The notes beneath the pieces were generated by a model. The model saw only the letters and a program-made list of their open reading frames with translations, was not told where the DNA came from and made no database searches. A program made the position numbers and the translations under genes. This document shows, piece after piece, positions 1 to 6,376 of a stretch of 10,081 bases of DNA. Every line of letters starts with the position of its first letter. The first letter of the stretch is position 1. Source of the stretch: Pavlovales sp. CCMP2436 (taxonomy: Eukaryota > Haptophyta > Pavlovophyceae > Pavlovales); contig MU631393.1 in the NCBI GenBank assembly GCA_026770615.1, forward strand, positions 1,632-11,712. Reading direction: 5' to 3'.

Positions 1-2
1 AG

Positions 3-134
3 TCTATCCCAGAGTTCATCACCAGGGTAATCAGTCCACTGGCGAACTGGGTAGGCAAACCCGGCAAACACTTGAGATCGAGTGATGAGAGCAGCAGTGG
101 TGACGACGACGGGAAAAGAAACCGGCGGGCCTGA
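3..134 (+). CDS. Possible 3' end of a gene truncated by the window edge
   Basis: The frame beginning at base 3 is open from the window edge to TGA at 132-134, about 43 codons. It reads like a protein C-terminus: a hydrophobic stretch (IPEFITRVISPLANW), then a Ser/Asp-rich acidic patch (SSDESSSGDDD) and a final basic KRNRR. That composition resembles a disordered or nuclear-type tail, but I recognise no family. Without upstream sequence I cannot exclude a chance open frame. An AATAAA hexamer at 309-314 could serve as its polyadenylation signal. Confidence 0.2.
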   Translation, partial: SIPEFITRVISPLANWVGKPGKHLRSSDESSSGDDDGKRNRRA

Positions 135-383
135 CGCGGTGACGGCAACTTTGGCGAGGACTCTGGCACCTTCGGAAACTCAACGATATAATTTTTTGTC
201 AGTGATGGGCCTTCAGCGCGCAAGCGCAGCTGGAGGTACCTGCGGGCACGGCGGATTCACTCGCGAGTGTGACGACGTTATGAACCGACGATGACGGGTC
301 TCGAGCGGAATAAATTATAGATATAATAATGTTCATATATAAACTAAATGCGATATCATTGACCTCGAAGTGTCCGCCCCTGC
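135..383. other. Spacer left of the transposon, no gene seen
   Basis: No convincing coding frame. The first half is GC-rich. Bases 309-360 are AT-rich and include AATAAA at 309-314. Just outside the left inverted repeat (371-383) I see no short direct duplication matching the bases outside the right one. Confidence 0.4.
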
Positions 384-406
384 CGGGTCGAAATCCGAAT
401 TAGTGG
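384..406 (+). repeat. Left terminal inverted repeat
   Basis: All 23 bases match the reverse complement of 4776-4798. Identity stops abruptly on both sides. Farther out, a GTCCGC hexamer sits on both arms (left 373-378, and as its complement near 4815-4820) but at different distances from the 23-mer, so a longer imperfect repeat with an indel is possible. Confidence 0.75.
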
Positions 407-441
407 CGCGATTCCGCACTGAGGAGGGGGAATAGCGCCCA

Positions 442-580
442 CATTTATAAATGTATAGTATTTTTTTTATTTTTTTTTAATAATCTAATATTTAATATAA
501 TTTTAAATATAAGAGCTGCAGTCTCAGCACGGTCAGTAGGGCAGCAGCGTTTGTCGCAGGCCGCCAATCTGCGCTCTAGA
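442..580 (-). other. AT-rich 3' flank of the transposase-like gene
   Basis: This follows the gene on the minus strand and holds A-runs including AATAAA-like words (about 461-480), suitable for polyadenylation. A perfect 14-bp palindrome, ACATTTATAAATGT, lies at 441-454, close to the left inverted repeat. Confidence 0.35.
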
Positions 581-641
581 GGCTGTCTACCAGGAGCTGG
601 TACGTCTCGCGATGGAGCGAGAACTCGTTGTTCTTGTACTA

Positions 642-1499
642 GGCGGCCGTGCTCAGGCGCGTTCGCCTCGGCACACCTTGGAGGAATTTGAGGTCCTTGA
701 TCTTCATCATCGACTGCACGTCGAACAGCGCCTTGTAGACCCGCGTGCCGCCCGCACGCTCGGTGCGCGCAAGGGAGAACCAATGGCCGCGCACAACGCT
801 CCAGCCCTTTTCAAAGTGCTGCCCGGCGTGAAGCTCGTCCTGCTCCAGGGCGAAAGCTTTGCCGTCGAGCAGAGCGAGCCAGACGCTGCCCTCGATGGTG
901 TGCTCGTCCGACTCCACCCTGAACACGACGAGCTTGTCCTTGTCGAGCCAGGCAGCGAACTCCTGCAAGCTCTCCGTCTGCGACGGCAGTCCTGTTGAGG
1001 ACGCGTGCTTCACGTTCGAGACCTGCACCGTGCCGAACACGGCTGTCATCTCGCAGAGGGCGAAGTCGAGGCGGCAGCACGGGGCACACGGGCAGAAGAT
1101 GTCGAGGTGCGTGAGCGGCCCGCTGCGCATCGCCTGCTCGTCGTCCATGCACAGGCCACAGCTCATGTGTACCTTGCTTGAACCAACGAACGGCACCGCG
1201 TCGGAGACGGCCGAAGCGGTGAAGAGCGACGGGTCGTAGTAGCCGTAGAGGATACCGTCCGCCTGCCATTAACCGCCGCCGTCGATCTTGGCCTTGGATG
1301 GCGTCTGCTTGGCCTCCGCGAGGTAGAGCAGGGCGCCGCGCGCGCCTGGCTCGACGAGCAGGCCCTGGGCGCCCGCCTTCATAAGCGCGTTTTTGGGCGC
1401 GTTGCTCGCGCCGTCGCACACGCTCTTGCCGTGCATCGTGACCAGCTTGATGGCAGCGCGGATGATGTCCCAGTGTGTCTGTGCCCTCCACGCGGCGGT
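642..1499 (-). CDS. Transposase-like gene, exon 5 (HGKxxCDG motif and C-terminal Cys cluster), interrupted by TAA
   Basis: The exon begins after TATGAATACAG (AG at 1501-1500) with TAAWRAQTHWDIIRAAIKLV, continuing directly from exon 4. Ten residues on is MHGKSVCDGASNAPKNA, the HGK..CDG motif expected 25-45 residues after the D..SQF motif. An in-frame TAA (1269-1271) lies between KIDGGG and WQADGILYGYYD, yet protein-like sequence resumes at once, so the stop probably replaced a sense codon. A second Cys cluster follows (CGLCMDDEQ, CPCAPCC, then another Cys). The frame ends at TAG 639-641. Beyond it the same frame is open to TAG 579-581 and still reads plausibly (YKNNEFSLHRETYQLLV), so the 639 stop may also be secondary. 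Confidence 0.55.
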
Positions 1500-1590
1500 C
1501 TGTATTCATAAAATAGGGGTGATTTCATAGGTCAGAGTGGTGTGTGTGTGGGTGTGAGTGGTTGTGGGGGGAGGGATGGGGTGAGGTTAC

Positions 1591-2853
1591 CTGGTAGTAG
1601 TGCGTCCTGTTGTCGAACTGCGAAGGATCCCCGTCCGTCACCTCCATCACACGCTTCATCTCGGGGAAGAACGGCTGCGTCCCCTCGTAGTCGGTGATGG
1701 CGGCCGGCAGCTCTGCGCGTAGCTTGCCGCCCGGTAGCCGCTTGTCCGTGTAGAACCACTCACCATGGATGGACTCGCTGGTCTTGAGGATAGAGTCGAG
1801 GTCGGCGGCCTGCACGTTGAAGGAGCGCGCGTCGGGTTTGTACGTGTTGGCAAACATGCCGAACGCGATGAGGACGGTCTGCCGACGGGCGGTGCGAGTG
1901 CTCGGCTCGCCCTCGGCAGCGGCGTGTGCTTGGCGGCGAAGCGGCACCTCAACGTTGCGCGGCTTGAAGCCGATCACGCTCACGCAGTTTTTGATCGACT
2001 CCTTGCTCGCGCACGTGGCGGTGCTCGCGCGCACGATAGGCACCTGCGAGGCGTAGTCGCTGTGGCGCGTGGCGGTCACCTGGTCCTTGCGCTCCTCAAA
2101 CAGCCGCACCGCGTGTCGCATGAGCCGTACCTCCCAGATGTATGGCAGGTACGTTTCGACATCTGCGCGGAACTCGCGCATGAACTGCGCGCGGACGCCG
2201 TCGCGCGGCACGAGCTCATCCGAATGAAACGGGACACCGTCCTTGCTCGTGCCCCTCAGACGCGGCTCCCACGCGTGCCAGCGCATGCGCTCGTTCTCGG
2301 AGTACTCGATCGGGCACTGCTTTGGGAACGCTCTTGCCCAGCCGCACGGCGTGTCATTGCCATCCGCGCGGCCCGGACACAGAGGCCGGAAGGCCAACGG
2401 CTTGGCGTGCCCGCAATCACCGCGCGTGCACGCGCGGTGGTGTATGGCAAACGGCGGGCCCTCGGCGGAGGAGATCTGTGGGTAGACCACCTTGCCGCAC
2501 GGGAGGAGCGTGGCCTCGAGCGCCCGCAGCGACTTGATAATGCCGAGCCACGCCTCCTTCACGGCGGGCTCCGAGCAGGTACCGCAGGCGCAAACGCCCG
2601 TCTGCGCGGCGTGCTTCCGCCATATTTGGCGCGATTTGTTGAAGATTGGCAGGTTGTGGTGCACGACCGAGCAGATTTCGCAGTCGCACTCCGCCGAGCG
2701 GCGCGGCTTGATGCATGCACAGCGTGCCTTCGCCAGCAGCTTGACGCCGACCACGACGCCGAGCGGCCGCCTGGCCGTCTTGGTCGCCTCGGCAAGCATC
2801 CTTGCTTGAGCAGAGTCCTGAAAGGCGCGGAGCGCGTCCTTGTTGCTGCCGAT
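1591..2853 (-). CDS. Transposase-like gene, exon 4 (Cys/His-rich region and first catalytic motif)
   Basis: 421 residues, open throughout. The N-terminal third is rich in Cys and His in paired spacings typical of zinc binding: CAC, CDCEIC with a nearby HH, CACGTC, and HHRACTRGDCGH followed by CPG and CGW. A central region with many aromatic and charged residues follows (DVETYLPYIWEVRLMRHAVRLFEERKD as part of it). The C-terminal part reads FGMFANTYKPDARSFN, then EWFYTDKRLPGG, and ends with EVTDGDPSQFDNRTHYYQ at the CAG|GTAACC splice donor. The D(G/C)xxxQF-type motif is one I associate with uncharacterised transposase-like proteins with an RNase H-like fold. Which acidic residues would be catalytic cannot be settled by eye. 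Confidence 0.65.
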
Positions 2854-3015
2854 CTGCGCGCGCCGTCAGTGGATGCTGTCGGCGCGCGCCTCCTCGTTGT
2901 CAGGCTGCGCAGCACCAGGCCGCGCCGCGCCGTCGCTTGCGCTGCGCGCCGCGCCACCTGCCGCCGCGCCGCCCGCCGCCGCGCCGCCTGCATCCGTGTC
3001 GCCTGCGCCGCTCAC

Positions 3016-3771
3016 CGCGCCGCCGCTCTCAGAAACCTGTGCGGACACTGGGGCCGGCGTGCGAGCGGGCGCGCGTCGCGCCGCGCCGAGGCGGCCACGG
3101 TGGTCGCCGGGGAGGTACACTCGGACAGGCTCCTTGTACTGGTTGTCCTCCGTGGAGCCCTCATCCGAGTGCCACCACTCGGCGATCAGCCGCAGGTCGA
3201 CGCGGTCTTGGTGGGTGCTGTATCGCAGCTGGACCCAGCCCCTACCGTGTTCCTCAAGCCCAGCTCGCACCTCGACGCCCTTGGTAATGACACGGTGTTG
3301 GACGCCGAGGATTCGGGACGCCGACGCGCCGCCGCGGCCGTCGATGAGGCCAGCGGGCATCAGCGCTGCGATCACCGCCCAAAACGCGTTCATGTCAGAA
3401 TCCGAGCGGCGGCCCTTGGTCGACATGATCTCGCCAAAGAAGCTCTTGGCTGCGATGAGCAGGGCGGCGGCCGTCTTCTCGTCGTTCTTCTCGGCGCGGC
3501 TCTGCGCTGCCCAGCCCGGCATGAGCTGCTTGACCTCGGGCGTGTCGAGGAAGCGCTTGAGCACGTCGACGGTGAGGCTCCAGTTGCTGAGCGAGAAGAA
3601 ATCCGCGCGCATCTGCTGGGCGCGCTTCTTGGCAAGCTCTGCCTTGCGCTTGGCTAGCTTCGCGTCCTCCTCGGGGCTGAGCTCCGACGGCTTGGCCTGC
3701 GAGCGCGCAGCGAGCCCCCGCGCCTCCGCGACCCTTCCCGACTTCTGCAGCATGCAGCGTTGCGCGCAGCT
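3016..3771 (-). CDS. Transposase-like gene, exon 3 (coiled-coil-like and helical region)
   Basis: About 252 residues. The exon opens after the acceptor GGCTGGCTCAG (AG at 3773-3772). It contains a charged helix (SPEEDAKLAKRKAELAKKRAQQM) likely to form a short coiled coil, then a well-structured stretch (ADFFSLSNWSLTVDVLKRFLDTPEVKQLMPGW). Next come a region with GRRSDSDMNAFWAVIAALMP and a segment with VQLRYSTHQDRVDLRLIAEWWHSDEG that ends in Ala/Pro-rich sequence at the GTGAGC donor at 3015. The coding quality is good: no stops, and varied amino acids unlike the shadow frames. The function is not recognised; in context it is the middle part of the transposase-like protein. Confidence 0.6.
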
Positions 3772-3786
3772 CTGAGCCAGCCTCAA

Positions 3787-3858
3787 CTCGCGCTGCGCCT
3801 CGCGCCGCACCTTGCGCCGCACCTCGCGCCGCATCTTGCGCCGCACCCCGCGCCGCGC
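3787..3858. repeat. 12-bp tandem repeat, six units
   Basis: Six consecutive 12-mers of the form C(T/C)(C/T)GCGC(C/T)GC(A/G)(C/T), starting at 3787, 3799, 3811, 3823, 3835 and 3847. On the minus strand they give alanine/arginine-rich frames in every register, so open frames here say little. The array falls inside the inferred 145-nt intron (3916-3772), which explains why the coding frame differs on its two sides. Confidence 0.8.
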
Positions 3859-3916
3859 CTCGAGCAGAGTCGCAGCCGCCTTCCGCCATGTCGCCTGCCT
3901 CCGCACCGTCTATCAC

Positions 3917-4546
3917 CGCGCCGCCTGCGTCGACGGATTGCGGCGGGAACGGCGGCTCGTGCCTCTCTGCCAGCTCAATATCCGCGCGATTAACGACCGA
4001 CTCTTCACCATCGATGCAGTCGGCGACGGCGAGCTGCAGCGCTTCGATGGCACGCTCAACGTCCTCGGATGGTTCGCCGATGAGCGCGGCGATGTTCGGT
4101 CGGACCGATGCGACGAAGTTAGACAGCTCCGTACGAACAGTCGCGCGTGCTCACGTGCCGCCCGTCGTCAGCCCGTTTCCGCTCGAAGGAAGACCACCCT
4201 CTGCTCGGACTGAAAGGAGCCTCGCGCTCACTTTTGCGAGAGCGCTTGGACTGCCGCTGCCCAGCGTCGGAGTCGGAGTCGGCGAAGGGCGCGTCGGCGA
4301 CGACGGGCTCGGTGGCGGGCGCTGCCGTTGCGGCGCCGAGCAAGAGTAGCTCGTCCAGCTTGGCCCGCACGAGATCCTCGGTAAGACCCCGCGGTGTGCC
4401 GTCTCTCCGCGCGGTACCCGGACGGTGTACCTCTTGAATCCGCCGGTGGACCCCGGTACGAAAATGTGTACATTCTTCGTCCCTGCGCGCGTGTAGCGAA
4501 CGCTGTCGACGGTGCCCTCGTTGACGGTGCCTCTAGAAGGCGCCAT
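3917..4546 (-). CDS. Transposase-like gene, N-terminal exons 1-2
   Basis: The first ATG (4546-4544) opens a frame reading MAPSRGTVNEGTVDS and on through FKRYTVRVPRG. Coding sense then moves to another frame at about 4400 (DGTPRGLTEDLVRAKLDELLLLG), consistent with a 2-nt GA slippage. That second frame carries an Asp/Ser-rich stretch and a basic KRSRKSER segment that could be a nuclear localisation signal. An 82-nt intron is inferred at 4231-4150. Its donor GTGAGC is good; its acceptor ends in GAG, which is weak. Exon 2 then reads TRATVRTELSNFVASVRPNI and an acidic helical segment up to the GTGATA donor at 3916. I know no domain for this part. Confidence 0.45.
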
Positions 4547-4656
4547 GTCCCCCCGATCGCGAACTCTGCTCAGGCAGGATCAGGAGCCAAATTTGGCGCG
4601 CGACATTTTCCGATTCTCAGCGTGGGAAGCGAAAAGAAAGGCATGGTTCCCGAAGT

Positions 4657-4719
4657 GGTGCCGCGGAGTTCTTAGTTACAGATTCGTAAATGGGGTGCAA
4701 CTAATAACTCCGCGGCACC
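4657..4719. repeat. Subterminal inverted repeat (long hairpin) inside the transposon's right end
   Basis: GGTGCCGCGGAGTT (4657-4670) is perfectly complementary to 4706-4719. After one mismatch (4671/4705) six more pairs follow (4672-4677 with 4699-4704). This gives a 21-position stem with one mismatch and a loop of about 21 nt. It sits between the gene's start and the right inverted repeat, a place where transposase-binding or regulatory structures are often found. Confidence 0.7.
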
Positions 4720-4736
4720 GCCTCCGGTTCCTGAGT

Positions 4737-4767
4737 TACTTAAAATTTTCCTACTTAAAATTTTTCC
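4737..4767. repeat. 15-bp direct repeat near the right transposon end
   Basis: TACTTAAAATTTTCC (4737-4751) is followed directly by a near-identical copy with one extra T (4752-4767). It is AT-rich, lies about 10 bp inside the right terminal inverted repeat and upstream of the gene, and could be promoter DNA or a subterminal binding repeat. Confidence 0.6.
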
Positions 4768-4775
4768 CGGACTCA

Positions 4776-4798
4776 CCACTAATTCGGATTTCGACCCG
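4776..4798 (-). repeat. Right terminal inverted repeat
   Basis: Exact reverse complement of 384-406 over 23 bases. Immediately inside it, toward the gene, the sequence diverges from the left arm. Confidence 0.75.
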
Positions 4799-4987
4799 TA
4801 GGATCGTGTCGAGTGCGGACGGGCCTGTGCGGTTGTTCGATCAAGTTGTTAAAAATCAGAGTAGGGGTGCCATTGAGGTATGTAATTGAAGAACTGACTC
4901 GCGTAAAAATCGGCACATGCTGAAATTTCAGTTATTTCATTTATACGCGCGTCATTTTGTAACGCCCCCCCCTTTGCCCTTCGGTAA

Positions 4988-5205
4988 GGGGGGAGGTCGT
5001 TCAACGTTATTTTAGGCAAACATAACGTGGGGGGAGGTACGTTAAACGTTATGAAATAAATAACGTAAGGGGGGGTACGTTCAACGTTCAATTCGTAGAA
5101 AAAATAACGAGGGGGGGTTCGTCCCGGCCTCTTTTTCAAAATAAAGCGAGGGGGGGGTCGTTCCGGCCTCTGATCGCGAAGGAGCGAGGGCCGGCTCCAG
5201 GGGGG
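4988..5205. repeat. G-run array with about 40-bp period
   Basis: Six runs of 6-8 G start at 4988, 5029, 5069, 5111, 5150 and 5200, spaced 41, 40, 42, 39 and 50 bases apart. Most units follow the pattern TAACG, G-run, (AGG)T(A/T)CGTT, AACGTT or CCGGCCTC, A/T-rich tail. A C8 run precedes the array (4965-4972) and can pair with the first G-run. The units diverge steadily along the array. The wide spacing argues against a simple intramolecular G-quadruplex. Open frames crossing the array only reflect the repeat. Confidence 0.7.
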
Positions 5206-5264
5206 TGTCGTTCCACCCGATCGGCACAGATCTGGACTCTGCGCTGCTCAGCGCTCGGCGGGCG

Positions 5265-5313
5265 CTTGGCGCTTGGCGCTCGGCACTTGACGCTCGGCGC
5301 TCGGCGCTCGGCG
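5265..5313. repeat. 7-bp tandem repeat (CTTGGCG/CTCGGCG), seven units, with flanking inverted copies
   Basis: Seven tandem 7-mers run without interruption. Inverted copies follow at 5325-5331 and 5338-5351; the latter matches the complement of 5272-5285 at 13 of 14 positions, so the block could fold into a large hairpin. A perfect 14-bp palindrome, GCGCAGATCTGCGC, lies at 5374-5387, with weaker relatives near 5227-5234 (CAGATCTG) and 5312-5327. The block lies downstream of the VTT gene. Confidence 0.7.
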
Positions 5314-5587
5314 CAGATTTGCGGCGCCAAGCGGTAGCGCCGAGCGCCAAGGTCGAGCGTAGGTCTAAGCTCGGCGCAGATCTGCGCTACGCTGGCCGCG
5401 CTGACTTCTCGTGGTATATGTGATGAGCTGGCAGATGGCTTGCGGGCAGACTTGAAAATCAACGCGAGATCAACTCTCTGACTCTTCCAGGGGTGACCCC
5501 TCACGGTTTCAGGCATTTTCAGGCTGCCCCTGATGCTATCACGATATGCCAAATAAGTAAACAGTAGGACGCACAGTTGAGCTGCGA

Positions 5588-6376
5588 TCATCTCCCTGCA
5601 TCAGGCGTCTCCGTGCCCCTCGTCTCGAGCCACGGCAGCAGCACACTCGAGGCTGAGCAGAGAACGAATATGGGCGGCACGAGCCCGAGCATAGAACCGA
5701 GCGTGTAGTCGCGCAGCGAGACCTGCGACATGGCCAGCATGTAGTTGAGAGGCGGCGCGATCCAGAAAAGCAACCGAGTCAGCGCGACAATCAAGATTGG
5801 CTCCGAGTGCAGTCTCTGCAGGAAGTAGGACAGACGCCGCCCCCACGCGGTATTGAGCGCGTCTTCACTTAGCGGCTGGCCTCCGACCGCGCGCACGATA
5901 ATGAAGCTGAAGACGACGGAGGTGACACTCCCCAGGTACGCGGCGACGAAGCCTGCCCAGCGGCCAAAGCACACAACCCCGAGCACGATAAAAACAACAC
6001 CAGGAATATGCATGAGCTCGCCGCTGCAGAAGATGGCGACGTAGGCGAGCAGCGAGAGCGCCGGGTGCTCGGCCGTCAGCGTGAGCAGCCGCGCGCGCAA
6101 TGCCGAGAGCGTGAGCAAGTCGCGGAGCGCAGGGTGCCGGCTAAGGAGGACCAGAGCCAGCGTAAAGCAGCCCAAGGTAGCGAGGCGCAGCTTCACGCTG
6201 TGCCGCGCAAGCGCGCGCAAGGCTGCGCGCACGCCGCGTGGTCGCGCGTCCCGAGCCGCCATGAGCCGCTCGCCTGCGTCGTGGATCGGCTCGGCATTGC
6301 GGCCATCGGAGAGCTCGACGTCCTCGGTCTTGGCGAGTTCTTCCGTATGCGCGCGGGCTGAGGGCCCAACGCTCAT
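5588..6376 (-). CDS. VTT-domain membrane protein (TVP38/TMEM64/DedA family)
   Basis: 262 residues, intronless, from ATG at 6376 to TGA at 5588-5590. The N-terminus (about 1-60) is hydrophilic and probably cytosolic, with acidic and then Arg-rich stretches. Hydrophobic segments lie at about 64-79, 106-137, 140-163, 193-218 and 224-250. The core matches the VTT pattern: GVVCFGRWAGFVAAYLGSV (Gly-rich turn between helices), then FSFIIVRAVGG with the conserved Arg, and later TRLLFWIAPPLNYMLAMSQV followed by YTLGSMLGLVPP. In this family such re-entrant Gly/Arg/Pro motifs are typical; eukaryotic members reside in ER/Golgi or vacuolar membranes, and some relatives scramble phospholipids. Substrate and location here are inference. 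The family is usually 200-300 residues, so it looks full length. It is divergent to the TraB gene, with about 690 bp between the two starts. Confidence 0.88.
   Translation of the reverse strand: MSVGPSARAHTEELAKTEDVELSDGRNAEPIHDAGERLMAARDARPRGVRAALRALARHSVKLRLATLGCFTLALVLLSRHPALRDLLTLSALRARLLTLTAEHPALSLLAYVAIFCSGELMHIPGVVFIVLGVVCFGRWAGFVAAYLGSVTSVVFSFIIVRAVGGQPLSEDALNTAWGRRLSYFLQRLHSEPILIVALTRLLFWIAPPLNYMLAMSQVSLRDYTLGSMLGLVPPIFVLCSASSVLLPWLETRGTETPDAGR

Larger units (their letters stand above)
639..4546 (-). pseudogene. Transposase-like Cys/His-rich protein gene, multi-exon, probably decayed
   Basis: This is one minus-strand gene rebuilt from frame continuity, with five inferred exons: 4546-4232, 4149-3917, 3771-3016, 2853-1591 and 1499-642, coding for roughly 1,140 residues. 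The inferred introns start with GTGAGC (4231), GTGATA (3916), GTGAGC (3015) and GTAACC (1590). They end in GAG, CAG, CAG and CAG, and each joins frames exactly (phases 1, 0, 0, 0). The order is a small N-terminal region, a low-complexity acidic/basic linker, a Lys/Glu-rich helix, a helical region, a Cys/His-rich zinc-binding-type region, then a block with D..SQF and HGK..CDG, and a second Cys cluster. Two defects remain: a frameshift that loss of one GA from GGAGAGACGG (4401-4408) would repair, and an in-frame TAA at 1269-1271. The likely role is transposition of the enclosing element. This rests on motif resemblance and on the flanking inverted repeats, not on a database match. Confidence 0.6.
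384..4798 (-). mobile_element. Probable DNA transposon bounded by 23-bp terminal inverted repeats
   Basis: A 23-bp sequence at 384-406 (begins CGGGTCGAAATCC) reappears as a perfect reverse complement at 4776-4798. The 4.4-kb interval between them is almost filled by one minus-strand gene: its first ATG lies about 230 bp inside the right repeat, and its stop region about 170-240 bp inside the left one. That is the layout of an autonomous cut-and-paste element. The product carries motifs I associate with transposase-like proteins. Subterminal structures lie inside both ends: a 14-bp palindrome at 441-454, a long hairpin at 4657-4719 and a 15-bp direct repeat at 4737-4767. No target-site duplication is evident directly outside the 23-bp repeats, so the true ends may lie a little farther out. 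The repeat contains CACTA/TAGTG, but oriented so that CACTA would open outward, so I do not assign it to the CACTA superfamily. Confidence 0.62.

Noticed and set aside
1765..3657. Long plus-strand open frame of 630 codons
   Set aside because: It is the antisense shadow of the minus-strand transposase-like gene. Its product is monotonous Arg/Ala/Leu/Val sequence with no domain, while the minus frame has Cys clusters, motifs and splice-consistent joins.
2840..3775. Plus-strand open frame of 311 codons
   Set aside because: Antisense of exon 3 and the Gly/Ala-rich intron. Composition is Ser/Ala/Arg/Pro low-complexity, explained by GC-rich sequence with few stops.
639..4546. Alternative genetic code reading TAA/TAG as an amino acid
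   Set aside because: The TraB gene ends at TAA followed at once by AT-rich non-coding sequence with many further stops, and the element shows a separate frameshift. Decay of the copy is simpler.
384..4798. Classification as a CACTA (En/Spm-type) element because CACTA/TAGTG occurs in the inverted repeat
   Set aside because: CACTA would have to be the outermost bases with the element inside. Here TAGTG ends at 405 and CACTA starts at 4777, so the motif faces the wrong way for the enclosed gene.
4849..5139. Minus-strand open frame with TPP/NVPPP words
   Set aside because: Periodic product of the 40-bp G-run array; no start context or domain.
5136..5591. Minus-strand open frame of 151 codons overlapping the VTT stop by 4 bases
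   Set aside because: The ATGA overlap looks operon-like, but this is a eukaryotic context. Most of the frame just translates the 7-bp repeats and G-run array (repeated APSAxR and QICAE words).
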